This document shows, in pieces, positions 42,545 through 51,217 of a stretch of DNA of 64,000 bases (the first letter of the stretch is position 1; each line of letters opens with the position of its first letter). The notes beneath the pieces are model-generated. The model was not told the origin of the DNA. It did no database searches and saw only the letters and a list, made by a program, of their open reading frames with translations. The translations under genes were made by a program, and so were the position numbers. The stretch covers positions 1,116,001 to 1,180,000 of the forward strand of contig NZ_CP048815.1 in NCBI RefSeq assembly GCF_010977555.1. Direction: 5' to 3'. This DNA comes from Caulobacter rhizosphaerae (lineage in GTDB: Bacteria > Pseudomonadota > Alphaproteobacteria > Caulobacterales > Caulobacteraceae).

Positions 42545-43834
42545 ATGCAGCGTGAACTGGCCGCTCTGGCTTTCGTGGCGACGGCCTGCGCCGCGCCCCT
42601 GTTTCCCGTCACGGCCGAGGCCGCCGAGGTCGAGGTGGTGCGCGCCGCCCGGCTGCTGGACGTGGCCACCGGCAAGTATGTCGACCGGCCGCAGGTGGTG
42701 ATCACCGACGGGCGGATCTCGGCGGTGGGCAAGGCGGGCGACGCAGTCCCGGCCGGGGCCACGGTGGTCGACCTGCCCGACGCCACCCTGCTGCCGGGCC
42801 TGATCGACATGCACGTGCACCTGGACAGCGTCGCCGAGATCGGCGGCTACAACGGCCTGCAATACAGCGACGCCTTCTGGAGCGTGGTCCAGACCGCCAA
42901 CGCCAAGCGCACGCTGGAGGCCGGCTTCACGACCGTGCGCAATGTCGGGTCGGAAAACTTCGACGACGTGGGTCTGCGCGAGGCGATCGACGAGGGCTAC
43001 GTGCCCGGTCCGCGCATCGTCACCGCCACCTACGCCATCGGCGCGACGGGCGGCCACTGCGACCAGACCTTCTTCCCGCCGTCGATGAACCAGAAGAGCC
43101 CCTACAACGTCGACAGCCCCGACGAGGGCCGCAAGGTGGTGCGCACGCTGAAGAAGTACGGCGCCCAGGTGATCAAGATCTGCGCGACGGGCGGGGTGTT
43201 CTCGCACGGCGACGAGCCGGGCCAGCAGCAGCTGACCCTGGCCGAGATGCAGGCGATCGTCGACGAGGCCCACATGGCCGGGCTGAAGGTCGCCGCCCAC
43301 GCCCACGGCGCGGCCGGGATCAAGGACGCCATCCGCGCCGGGGTCGACACCATCGAGCACGCCAGCCTGGTCGACGACGAGGGGATCAAGCTGGCGGTCC
43401 AGAAGGGCGCCTACTTCTCGATGGACATCTACAACACCGACTACACCCAGGCCGAGGGCGCCCGGAACGGCGTGCTGGAGGACAACCTGCGCAAGGACCG
43501 CGACATCGGCGAGGTGCAGCGCGAGAACTTCCGCAAGGCCCTGAAGGCCGGGGTGAAGATGATCTACGGCACCGACGCCGGGGTCTATCCGCACGGGACC
43601 AACGGCAAGCAGTTCGCGGTCATGGTCCGCTACGGCGCGACGCCGCTGCAGGCGATCCAGGCCGCGACCCTGACCGCGGCCCAGGCCCTGGGCCGCGACA
43701 AGGACGTCGGCCAGGTTGCCGTCGGTCGCTACGGCGACCTGATCGGGGTGTTCGGCGACCCGCTGGAGGACATCACGACGCTGGAGGAGCCAGTGTTCGT
43801 GATGAAGGGCGGGGCGGTCGTCGTGCGTCCCTAG
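42545..43834 (+). CDS. Exported amidohydrolase, Xaa-Arg/Xaa-Pro dipeptidase-like
   Basis: 429 residues with signal peptide about 1-26. The binuclear metal site of the amidohydrolase superfamily is complete: DMHVHL (His90, His92), carbamylated Lys211 in VIKICATGGV, His252/His254 in AHAHG, His272 in IEHAS, and Asp344 in YGTDAGV. The layout matches the prolidase-like group that includes Caulobacter enzymes acting on dipeptides with C-terminal Arg or Lys. Substrate preference cannot be fixed from sequence alone. Monocistronic, ATG 42545. Confidence 0.88.
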   Translation: MQRELAALAFVATACAAPLFPVTAEAAEVEVVRAARLLDVATGKYVDRPQVVITDGRISAVGKAGDAVPAGATVVDLPDATLLPGLIDMHVHLDSVAEIGGYNGLQYSDAFWSVVQTANAKRTLEAGFTTVRNVGSENFDDVGLREAIDEGYVPGPRIVTATYAIGATGGHCDQTFFPPSMNQKSPYNVDSPDEGRKVVRTLKKYGAQVIKICATGGVFSHGDEPGQQQLTLAEMQAIVDEAHMAGLKVAAHAHGAAGIKDAIRAGVDTIEHASLVDDEGIKLAVQKGAYFSMDIYNTDYTQAEGARNGVLEDNLRKDRDIGEVQRENFRKALKAGVKMIYGTDAGVYPHGTNGKQFAVMVRYGATPLQAIQAATLTAAQALGRDKDVGQVAVGRYGDLIGVFGDPLEDITTLEEPVFVMKGGAVVVRP

Positions 43835-43943
43835 ATGGTCACGCTGCTACACAATGCCGCGGCGACCGCGGCGGGGAGTTAACGCCAAGGTTTTGTGGTG
43901 ATGCTAGGCCAGTGTCCTGTCGTTCCTGGAGCCGCTGCGGACC

Positions 43944-46070
43944 ATGAGGCTGACCTCCGCGCACCGCGCCTTCCGCCGCACCATGACCCTGATCGCGGGC
44001 GGCAATTCGCTGGGCACGGCGCTGCTGGCGATCGTCCAGGCGGTGGAGGCCGAGGACCCGAGCACCGTCTGCAGCATCCTGCTGCTGGACGCCGAGGGCG
44101 AGCACCTGCTGGTCGGCGCGGCCCCCGGTCTTCCCGATTTCTATAACCAGGCCATTCACGGCGTCCAGATCGGCCCGTCGGCCGGTTCGTGCGGCACGGC
44201 CGCCTTCACGGGGCGCCGGGTGGTCGTCGAGGATATCCAGACCGATCCCCTGTGGCTTGACTACAAGGCGCTGGCCGCCGAGGCCGGCGTCGCCGCCTGC
44301 TGGTCCGAGCCGATCCGCAGCGCCAGCGGCAAGGTGGTCGGCACCTTCGCCCTCTATCACCGCCAGTTGGCCAGGCCGAGCGAGGACGACATAGCGTTCA
44401 TCGAGGCGGCGGCGGAACTGGCCGCCATCGCCATCGACCGTCAGCGGGCCGAGGACACTCTGATCGCCAGCGAGGCCCGCGCCCTGCGCGCCGCCCAGAG
44501 CGCCCTGGAGACGGCCAGCAACCTCACGACCTTCTTCGAGGTGTCGCTGGACATGCTGTGCATCCGCGACCTGGAGGGACGGTTCGTCAAGCTGAGTCGG
44601 GCCTGGGAGACGGTGCTGGGCTATTCGGTCGAGGAACTGCTGGGCGCGCCGCTGCTGCCCCTGTTGCATCCCGACGACGTCGCCGCCACCCAGGCGCACA
44701 TGGCCCTGGCCAACGACTCGGGGGAGGTGGCCGGATTCGTGAACCGCTATCGCCGCCGCGATGGCGAGTATCGCCAGCTGGAATGGCGCGCGCGGCGGTC
44801 GGGCGAGCTGATCTTCGGCGTGGCCCGCGACGTCACCGAGCGGTTGCGCGACGAGGCCGAGATGGCCGCGGCCCGCCGCGCCGCCGAAGCCGCCAACCAG
44901 GCCAAGAGCGACTTCCTGGCCAATATGAGCCATGAGATCCGCACGCCGCTGAACGGCGTCATCGGCATCGCCGCGACGCTGAGCGACACGCCGCTGACCC
45001 CCGCCCAGCGCGAGATGGTCGACCTGATCCGCTGCTCCGGCGCCACGCTGGAGCGCCTGGTCTCCGACATCCTCGACGTCTCCAAGATCGAGGCGGGCCA
45101 GATGACCGTCGAGACCGGGGTGTTCGACCTCGACGCCGCCATCGACGGCCCGCTGGACGTCACCCGGCTGCGGGCCGAGGACAAGGGCCTGGTCTTCCGG
45201 ATCGAGCGCGGTGAGGACGCCCGCGGGACCTTCCTGGGCGACAGCGTCCGCATCGGCCAGGTGCTCGGCAACCTGCTGTCCAACGCCCTGAAGTTCACCG
45301 ACCGGGGCGAGATCGTCGCCCGGATCGAGGTCGAGACCGAGGGGGACCAGACGGTCGACGGCCAGACGGGCGTACGCCTGGTCCTGGAGGTCGAGGACAC
45401 GGGCGTCGGCTTCGACGCGGCGCAGGGCGAGATGATCTTTCAGCGCTTCAGCCAAGCCGACTCGACGATCACCCGGCGCTTCGGCGGCACGGGCCTGGGC
45501 CTGGCGATCAGCAGGACCCTGGTCGAGATGATGGGCGGCGAGATCTCGGCCCGGTCGCGGCCGGGGAGCGGCAGCCTGTTCCGGGTGGTTCTGCCGCTGC
45601 AGCGGATCGAGGCCGCGGACCTCGCCCTGGCCGGCGAAGCCGGGGCCGGCCCGGCGCCGGCCGCCAGGCCCGAGGGGCTCCGCGTGCTGCTGGCCGAGGA
45701 CCACCCTGTCAACCAGAAGGTCGTGCAGCTAATCCTGGAGCCGCATGGGGTCGAGGTCACTGTCGTCGACAACGGCGCCCTTGCCGTCGAAGCGTTCAGG
45801 ACGGGCGGCTATGACCTGGTCCTGATGGACATGCAGATGCCGGTCATGGACGGCCTGGCCGCCACCCGGGCCATCCGGCGGCTGGAACAGCATGACCCCG
45901 CGGGCGCACCGATCCCGATCATCATGCTCAGCGCCAACGCCATGGCCCATCACCGCCAGGACGCCCTGCTGGCCGGCGCCGACCTGCACCTGGCCAAGCC
46001 GGTCACCGCGGCCGACCTGATCGGCGGAATTGGCCAGGCGCTGGACGAACGCGAGCGTCGCGCGGGCTGA
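43944..46070 (+). CDS. Hybrid histidine kinase (GAF-PAS-HisKA-HATPase-REC)
   Basis: 708 residues, no membrane segments, so a cytoplasmic sensor. GAF domain about 20-165 ([20 protein letters not shown] and [20 protein letters not shown]). PAS domain about 195-310 ([20 protein letters not shown]). H box His330 in [15 protein letters not shown]. ATPase boxes [20 protein letters not shown] and GTGLGLAIS. The C-terminal receiver has Asp629 in [13 protein letters not shown]. No output domain follows, so a phosphotransferase or separate regulator must take the signal. No cognate partner is adjacent. Confidence 0.92.
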   Translation: MRLTSAHRAFRRTMTLIAGGNSLGTALLAIVQAVEAEDPSTVCSILLLDAEGEHLLVGAAPGLPDFYNQAIHGVQIGPSAGSCGTAAFTGRRVVVEDIQTDPLWLDYKALAAEAGVAACWSEPIRSASGKVVGTFALYHRQLARPSEDDIAFIEAAAELAAIAIDRQRAEDTLIASEARALRAAQSALETASNLTTFFEVSLDMLCIRDLEGRFVKLSRAWETVLGYSVEELLGAPLLPLLHPDDVAATQAHMALANDSGEVAGFVNRYRRRDGEYRQLEWRARRSGELIFGVARDVTERLRDEAEMAAARRAAEAANQAKSDFLANMSHEIRTPLNGVIGIAATLSDTPLTPAQREMVDLIRCSGATLERLVSDILDVSKIEAGQMTVETGVFDLDAAIDGPLDVTRLRAEDKGLVFRIERGEDARGTFLGDSVRIGQVLGNLLSNALKFTDRGEIVARIEVETEGDQTVDGQTGVRLVLEVEDTGVGFDAAQGEMIFQRFSQADSTITRRFGGTGLGLAISRTLVEMMGGEISARSRPGSGSLFRVVLPLQRIEAADLALAGEAGAGPAPAARPEGLRVLLAEDHPVNQKVVQLILEPHGVEVTVVDNGALAVEAFRTGGYDLVLMDMQMPVMDGLAATRAIRRLEQHDPAGAPIPIIMLSANAMAHHRQDALLAGADLHLAKPVTAADLIGGIGQALDERERRAG

Positions 46071-46165
46071 AAACGGGCGGTCCGGCTTCACCTTTGGCCC
46101 GGCAGCGCCTAAATCGTGCGGCTCGCGGCGTTCGCGCCGACCGACCCTCCGCTCAAGGCCGCGCC

Positions 46166-47179
46166 GTGATCACCTTCGAAGACGTCTCCAAGACCTATGC
46201 CGGGCCTGGCGGGCGGGCGGGCGACCGCGCCGCCCTGGCGGGGGTCAGCCTGTCGGTCGCGCCGGGCGAGGTGTTCGGGGTGATCGGCGCCTCGGGGGCG
46301 GGCAAGTCCACCCTGATCCGGCTGATCAACGGCCTGGAGACGCCGTCGGGCGGCAAGGTGATCGTCGACGGCGACGACGTGGCGGCCTTGGGCGTGGAAG
46401 GGCTGAGGTCCTTGCGCCGCCGGGTCGGCATGATCTTCCAGCACTTCAACCTGCTGTCGTCCAAGACCGTGGCCGGCAACGTCGCCTTCCCGCTGAAGCT
46501 GGCCGGCCGTCCGGACGCCGAGGTCAAGGCGCGCACCGCCGAGCTGCTGGCGCGGGTGGGGCTGAGCGACTTCGCCGGCAAGTATCCGGCCCAGCTATCG
46601 GGCGGCCAGAAGCAGCGGGTCGGCATCGCCCGCGCCCTGGCCACCGGGCCCAAGGTGCTGCTGTGCGACGAGGCCACCAGCGCTCTGGATCCGGAGACCA
46701 CCGAACAGATCCTGGAGCTGGTCTCGGGCCTCAATCGCGAGCTGGGCCTGACGATCGTGCTGATCACCCACGAGATGGACGTGGTGCGCCGGGTCTGCGA
46801 CCGGGTGGCGGTGCTGGAGGCCGGCAAGGTCGTCGAGACCGGCCTCGTCGAGCAGGTGTTCCTGCATCCGGCCAGCGCCACGGCGCGGCGGTTCGTGATG
46901 GAGGCGGACGGTGTTCCCGGCGAGTCCGGCGCCGCGGTCGACGGCCGCGTGGTGCGCCTGACCTTCCGCGGCGAGGCGACCTACAGGCCCATCCTGGGCG
47001 CGGTGGCCCGCGAGACCGGGGTCGACTATTCGATCCTGGGCGGCCGCATCCATCGCCTGCGTGAGACCCCCTACGGCCAGCTGACCCTGTCCCTGACCGG
47101 CGGCGACGTCGAGGCCGCCATCGCCCGGTTCCAGGCCGACGGCGTCCGGGTCGACCTGGTCGCGGAGACCGGCCGATGA
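46166..47179 (+). CDS. metN: Methionine ABC importer ATPase MetN
   Basis: 337 residues from GTG 46166 ([11 protein letters not shown]), the usual family start; the frame is open further upstream without a good ribosome site. Walker [11 protein letters not shown]-loop FQHFNLL, signature LSGGQKQR, Walker [14 protein letters not shown], then the C-terminal NIL domain (about 260-337) that binds methionine for trans-inhibition. It pairs with MetI, whose ATG overlaps this stop. No SAM-responsive leader is recognisable in the 95 bp upstream. Confidence 0.94.
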   Translation: MITFEDVSKTYAGPGGRAGDRAALAGVSLSVAPGEVFGVIGASGAGKSTLIRLINGLETPSGGKVIVDGDDVAALGVEGLRSLRRRVGMIFQHFNLLSSKTVAGNVAFPLKLAGRPDAEVKARTAELLARVGLSDFAGKYPAQLSGGQKQRVGIARALATGPKVLLCDEATSALDPETTEQILELVSGLNRELGLTIVLITHEMDVVRRVCDRVAVLEAGKVVETGLVEQVFLHPASATARRFVMEADGVPGESGAAVDGRVVRLTFRGEATYRPILGAVARETGVDYSILGGRIHRLRETPYGQLTLSLTGGDVEAAIARFQADGVRVDLVAETGR

Positions 47180-47841
47180 ACAGCGCCCTGAGCAACATCG
47201 ACTGGTCCGAGATCGGCCAGGCGACGATCGACACGCTGTCCATGCTGGGCGGCTCGATGGTGCTGACCGTGATCCTGGGCCTGCCCTTGGGCGTGATCCT
47301 GTTCCTGACGGGATCGGGCCAGATGCTGCGAAACCGGCTGGCCAACGGCGTGCTGTCGCTGGTGATCAACATCCTGCGCTCGGTGCCGTTCGTGATCCTG
47401 CTGATCGTGATGATCCCGCTGACCGTGGCCTTGGTCGGCACCTCGCTGGGCGTGGCGGGGGCGATCCCGCCGCTGGTGGTCGGCGCCGCGCCGTTCTTCG
47501 CCCGCCTGGTGGAGACCGCCCTGCGCGAGGTGGACAAGGGCGTGATCGAGGCCAGCTTCGCCATGGGCGCCAAGCGCCGGCAGGTGGTGCTGGGCGCCCT
47601 GCTGCCAGAGGCCATGCCGGGCCTGATCGCCGCGGCGACGGTGACGGCCATCGCCCTGGTGTCCTACACCGCCATGGCCGGCGTGGTCGGCGCGGGCGGC
47701 CTGGGCGACCTGGCCATCCGCTTCGGCTACCAGCGCTTTCAGACCGACGTGATGGTGGTGACCGTGGTGCTGCTGCTGGTGCTGGTCCAGGCGCTGCAGA
47801 TGGTCGGCGACGCGGTGGTGCGCCGCGTCTCGCACCGGTAG
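47176..47841 (+). CDS. metI: Methionine ABC importer permease MetI
   Basis: 221 residues, five transmembrane helices. The BPD-transport EAA loop is [20 protein letters not shown]. Family-typical [15 protein letters not shown] is near residue 75. It forms the MetN2I2 translocator. Translationally coupled to metN (ATGA). The substrate-binding metQ is not next in line: it lies about 950 bp downstream beyond a repeat and two unrelated small genes. Confidence 0.95.
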   Translation: MNSALSNIDWSEIGQATIDTLSMLGGSMVLTVILGLPLGVILFLTGSGQMLRNRLANGVLSLVINILRSVPFVILLIVMIPLTVALVGTSLGVAGAIPPLVVGAAPFFARLVETALREVDKGVIEASFAMGAKRRQVVLGALLPEAMPGLIAAATVTAIALVSYTAMAGVVGAGGLGDLAIRFGYQRFQTDVMVVTVVLLLVLVQALQMVGDAVVRRVSHR

Positions 47842-47847
47842 CGCCCT

Positions 47848-47948
47848 GCGTCCTTCGAGGCCCGCTGCGCGGGCGCCTCAGGATGAGGACCTTTGTGCTG
47901 GCTTCCTCATCCTGAGGTGCGAGGCGCAGCCGAGCCTCGAAGGACGCA
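47848..47948 (+). repeat. Palindromic intergenic repeat, family D variant
   Basis: Arms tgcgtccttcgaggcccgct and, at the right end, gagcctcgaaggacgca. The middle carries ctcaggatgaggac and ctcatcctgag as in the other family D copies (14330, 57309, 62894), but the outer arms differ (gcctcg in place of gacaag). It lies between metI and a small unknown gene and may uncouple them. Confidence 0.8.
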
Positions 47949-47988
47949 AGGCGTTCCCATTGCGCCAGGCGATAGCTAGAACGCCTCC

Positions 47989-48357
47989 ATGACCGACAAC
48001 GACATCCCCATCCTCTCCGCCCCGCCGCCCGAGCATTGGGACGAAAGCTTCGCCCGGGGCCTGGTCGGCAAGACCATGCTGGTCAACCTGACCTTCCTGG
48101 GCGCCGACGGCGACCTGGAGGGGCGCGAGGCCTTCTACGGCGTGGTGATCACCGCCGACGCGGAGGCGGGGATCCTGCTCGACCTGCTGGGCCCGCAGGA
48201 CGGCGACACCACCACCCTGCCGCCCCAGACCTCGAACATCCGGACCGCAGAGCCCGGGCTCTATCCGCTGACCGACGGCGAGACGGTGGAGAACCCGGAC
48301 TTCCTGTCCAACTGGACCATCCATGGGCCGGAAGAGCCGGCGAACGACCAGGAGTGA
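47989..48357 (+). CDS. Small soluble protein of unknown function
   Basis: 122 residues, acidic. A compact strand-rich middle (KTMLVNLTFLGADGDLEGRE, AFYGVVITADAEAGILLDLL) suggests a small beta domain. The C-terminus, DFLSNWTIHGPEEPANDQE, is charged. No family recognised. It lies between metI and metQ on the same strand, but a family D repeat precedes it and an opposite-strand gene follows, so it is probably not part of the methionine operon. Confidence 0.72.
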   Translation: MTDNDIPILSAPPPEHWDESFARGLVGKTMLVNLTFLGADGDLEGREAFYGVVITADAEAGILLDLLGPQDGDTTTLPPQTSNIRTAEPGLYPLTDGETVENPDFLSNWTIHGPEEPANDQE

Positions 48358-48384
48358 ACCCTCTCCCTCTGGGAGCGGGTCTTC

Positions 48385-48633
48385 TTAAGCCTGGTCGAAC
48401 GGGAACGGCAGTCGGCCGGCCTTGAACAGGATCAGCGGGTTCTCGTCGTAATCGCCCATCTCGACGTCGGCCGAGGCGGCGAAGGCGACGACGCCTTCGC
48501 GCAGGGGCGCCAAGCGCTCGGCCTTGCGGCGGGCTTCCTCGGCGTCCTTGCAGCCGACCTGCTGCTCGGCCTTCAGCCCCTTGCCGCGGCCGGCCTTGTA
48601 GGCTTGGACGATGTAGACGGTTTCTCTGGCCAT
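48385..48633 (-). CDS. Small protein of unknown function
   Basis: 82 residues from ATG 48631-48633, chosen because the following text (ETVYIVQAYKAGRGKGLKAE) looks like a genuine small-protein start; longer starts up to 48717 are open. It contains CKDAEEARRKAERLAPLREG, then VVAFAASADVEMGDYDENPL. The pattern strand, helix with an EEA motif, strand, acidic end suggests a small alpha/beta domain. No family recognised. Convergent with the 47989 gene. Confidence 0.68.
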   Translation of the reverse strand: MARETVYIVQAYKAGRGKGLKAEQQVGCKDAEEARRKAERLAPLREGVVAFAASADVEMGDYDENPLILFKAGRLPFPFDQA

Positions 48634-48797
48634 CCCTATCCAGGCGACCGGTTCGCCGCCGGGGTCAAGGCGCGGCGGAAAACCATCCCAAGGCAAATGG
48701 TTCAAGACTCTGCGCACCGGTTCAGGAAAACTGATTTCCCGACCCGCCGGGAAGCGGGCAATACCCGACCCGTCCAGTCGTCTTAACGGAGCCGTTC

Positions 48798-49601
48798 ATG
48801 CTCGCCCGCCGCGCCCTTCTCGCCAGCCTCGCCGTCCTGTCCCTCGCGGCCTGCGGCCAGAAGCCCGCCGCCAGCGGCGCCAGCGACACCCTGACCGTGG
48901 CCGCCACCGCCGTGCCCCATGCCGAGGTGCTGGAGTTCATCAAGCCGAAGCTGGCGGCGCAGGGGCTGAAGATCGACATCAAGGTCTTCAACGACTACGT
49001 CCAGCCCAACATCCAGGTGGCCGAGAAGCGCCTGGACGTGAACTACTTCCAGACCCTGCCGTACCTGGAGACCTTCAACGCCGACAAGGGCACCACCCTG
49101 ATCCCGGTGATCGGCGTGCACATCGAGCCGCTGGGCGCCTATTCGCGCAAGGTCAAGGCGATCGGCGCGCTGCCTGACGGCGCCGTCGTAGCCATCCCCA
49201 ACGAGGGCAGCAACGAGGGCCGGGCCCTGCTGCTGCTGGCCCGCAACGGCGTGATCACCCTGGGCGACCCCAACAAGGCGCTGTCGACCCTCAAGGACAT
49301 CACCGCCAATCCGAAGAACCTGAAGTTCAAGGAATTGGAGGGCGCGACCCTGCCGCGCGTGCTCGACCAGGTCGACCTGGCGGTGATCAACACCAACTAC
49401 GCCCTCGACGCCAAGCTGGACCCATCGAAGGACGCCCTGCTGATCGAGGACAAGAACAGCCCCTATGTGAACTACCTGGTCGGCCGGCCCGACAACAAGG
49501 ACGATCCCCGCGTCCAGAAGCTGGCCAAGGCCCTGACCTCGCCCGAGGTGAAGGCGTTCATGGAGCAGAAGTACCACGGCGCGGTGGTGCCGGCGTTCTA
49601 G
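48798..49601 (+). CDS. metQ: Methionine-binding lipoprotein MetQ
   Basis: 267 residues. The lipoprotein signal ends LAVLSLAAC with the lipid-bearing Cys at residue 19. NlpA/MetQ-family motifs are VAATAVPHAEVLEFIKPKLA, VFNDYVQPNIQVAEKRLDVN, YFQTLPYLETF and the C-terminal SPEVKAFMEQKYHGAVVPAF. It captures methionine for MetNI. The stop overlaps the stop of a convergent gene (CTAG). Separated from metNI by two unrelated genes, so expression may be independent. Confidence 0.93.
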   Translation: MLARRALLASLAVLSLAACGQKPAASGASDTLTVAATAVPHAEVLEFIKPKLAAQGLKIDIKVFNDYVQPNIQVAEKRLDVNYFQTLPYLETFNADKGTTLIPVIGVHIEPLGAYSRKVKAIGALPDGAVVAIPNEGSNEGRALLLLARNGVITLGDPNKALSTLKDITANPKNLKFKELEGATLPRVLDQVDLAVINTNYALDAKLDPSKDALLIEDKNSPYVNYLVGRPDNKDDPRVQKLAKALTSPEVKAFMEQKYHGAVVPAF

Positions 49602-50101
49602 GGCGTCTCTTCGGCCGGCAGGAGCGCGCTGGTCAGCGGGTCCACCCGCAGCAGCACGGGCCGGTCCAGGCCGCTGTGGGGATCAATCACCGACATCACC
49701 AGCGGCGTGGCCCTCATCACGGCCACCGAGGCTCCTTGCGGCGTGAAGACCTCCTGTTCGGGATAGCGCGCCACGAGCATGGTGTTGAGCCGGCGGACCT
49801 CGTCGGAGGCGGTGACCTCGACGGCCTTGGCCGCCAGGGATAAGCCGCGAAGATCGGGGCCGTCGCCGTCGTGCCGCCCGATCGCGATCGAGATCCGGGG
49901 ATCTCGCTGCATGTTGGCGAGCTTCTGTCCGTCGCGGGCGATGGCGAAATACAGCGTCAGGCCGTCATACATGTAGCCAACCAAGGTCGCCTGCGGCCAG
50001 CCGTCAGGGCGCAGGGTGGCCACGGCCATGACGCGGTTTTCCGAGAGGATCCTCAGCACGGTTTCCTTGAGGGCTTCGGCGTTGATATCTGTCGATTGCA
50101 T
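49598..50101 (-). CDS. Pyridoxamine 5'-phosphate oxidase-like flavin-binding protein
   Basis: 167 residues. Split-barrel FMN-binding fold: RILSENRVMAVATLRPDGWP, QATLVGYMYDGLTLYFAIAR and ANMQRDPRISIAIG are typical of the PNPOx-like/general stress FMN proteins. The catalytic role is unknown; relatives bind FMN, F420 or haem. The last codons overlap metQ's stop on the other strand, so the two transcripts are convergent with no terminator in between. Confidence 0.85.
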   Translation of the reverse strand: MQSTDINAEALKETVLRILSENRVMAVATLRPDGWPQATLVGYMYDGLTLYFAIARDGQKLANMQRDPRISIAIGRHDGDGPDLRGLSLAAKAVEVTASDEVRRLNTMLVARYPEQEVFTPQGASVAVMRATPLVMSVIDPHSGLDRPVLLRVDPLTSALLPAEETP

Positions 50102-50296
50102 TGGCGTCTCCTGGCCGCTCGCCGACAGCGTCCCTGTGCGGGGGCCGCGTAGACCTTGGCGAAGACGGAGCGCGCCAGGGTAGCACGAATGCCGGTCGCC
50201 CGTTGGCTCTTGCCAAATCGCGTCCTGGCCTCGCCTGACATTTCACACTACATATCAGGGCGCGATGACCTTCGGAGCCCCGCCTTGCGACAGTTG

Positions 50297-51040
50297 ATGG
50301 CCCCTGACGACGCCCTGGCCGGCGGCCAAACCGCTGGCGGCCGCGAGCGGATGCTGGTGCTGGACGTCTGTTCGTCCTCGGGGCTGGAGGACTGGTCGCC
50401 CGATCTGCAGAAGGCCAAGGTCTACGAGCGCATCCTGCTGGACCTGATCCTGGGGCGCCTGGCGCCGGGCGCGCGGTTGGACGAGCAGTCGCTGGCGGCG
50501 CGCTACGACGCGGGCCTGGCCGGGGTGCGCGACGCCCTGGGGCGCCTGGCCCTGGAAGGGCTGGTGATCCGCCGCGCCCGTTCGGGCACCACCGTCGCGC
50601 CGCTGGACCTTGTCGAACTGCGCCAGGGCTACGAGGCCCGGGCCCTGATCGAGCCGCATTGCGCGAGCCTGGCCGCCAAGCACGCCAGCAAGGCCGAGGC
50701 CGACGGCATCCGCGCGGCCTTCGACGGCGGCGAGCAGGCCGCGCGCGACCGCGACCTGCCGGCCCTGGTGGCCATGGACCAGCGCTTCCACGCCGCCGTG
50801 GCCCGGGCTGGCGGCAACATGGCCCTGGCCCGCATCCTCATCCCCCTGCAGCACAAGGCCGCCCGCTACTGGGTGTTCTCGTTCGGCGCGGCCACCGAGG
50901 CCGAACTGATCGCCGACGTCGAGCAGCATCGCGCCGTGGCCGAGGTGATCGCTCGCGGCGATGTGGAGGGCGCCCGACTGGCCATGATGCGCGTGCTCAA
51001 CATCATGCCCGAGGCGACCCGGCCGATGGTCCAGGGCTAG
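50297..51040 (+). CDS. GntR-family (FCD type) transcriptional regulator
   Basis: 247 residues from ATG 50297; further upstream starts exist. The winged-helix domain (about 40-105) reads VYERILLDLILGRLAPGARL, DEQSLAARYDAGLAGVRDAL. It is followed by the all-helical FCD domain (about 115-240) with the His/Asp metal or ligand site (DQRFHAAVARAGGN and an EQHRAVAEVI helix). FCD regulators respond to small organic acids or sugars acids. The divergence of the recognition helix makes the site unpredictable. It is followed by a TonB receptor and MFS permease and is the natural candidate to control them. Confidence 0.88.
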   Translation: MAPDDALAGGQTAGGRERMLVLDVCSSSGLEDWSPDLQKAKVYERILLDLILGRLAPGARLDEQSLAARYDAGLAGVRDALGRLALEGLVIRRARSGTTVAPLDLVELRQGYEARALIEPHCASLAAKHASKAEADGIRAAFDGGEQAARDRDLPALVAMDQRFHAAVARAGGNMALARILIPLQHKAARYWVFSFGAATEAELIADVEQHRAVAEVIARGDVEGARLAMMRVLNIMPEATRPMVQG

Positions 51041-51044
51041 GCTA

Positions 51045-51078
51045 CGATGGGAGCAGGCGCATGCGCCTGCTCCCATCG
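51045..51078. terminator. Perfect 34-bp palindrome after the GntR-type gene
   Basis: The arm cgatgggagcaggcgc is followed by at and then its exact reverse complement, so the whole 34 bases are self-complementary. It starts 4 bases after the regulator's stop. There is no T run, so it may be an intrinsic-like terminator aided by Rho, or a binding site. Confidence 0.55.
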
Positions 51079-51140
51079 GTATCCGCCGCCATGGTTTTCC
51101 TAATCGCGCCTTTAATATAATTCTTTCTGAAATGTCAGAT

Positions 51141-51158
51141 AACGTTTTGACGAACGTT
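51141..51158. promoter_or_regulatory. AACGTT-N6-AACGTT element upstream of the TonB receptor
   Basis: AACGTT at 51141-51146 and 51153-51158 are separated by TTGACG. Each half is itself palindromic, and the centre could be a -35 box. The surrounding 51110-51145 is unusually AT-rich for this DNA (for example tttaatataattctttctga), as at a promoter. It lies 60 bases upstream of the receptor start, so it is a candidate regulator site for the uptake genes. Confidence 0.4.
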
Positions 51159-51217
51159 GCGTAAGGTCGCAATGGCTAGCTTCACCGCCTTCCTGCGGCG
51201 GACCTGGAGCTCTGACG

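Noticed and set aside
46071..46165. Possible SAM riboswitch in front of metN.
   Set aside because: I looked for the SAM-II type conserved core and pseudoknot partners and did not find them in the 95-bp leader; only short GC-rich hairpins are present.
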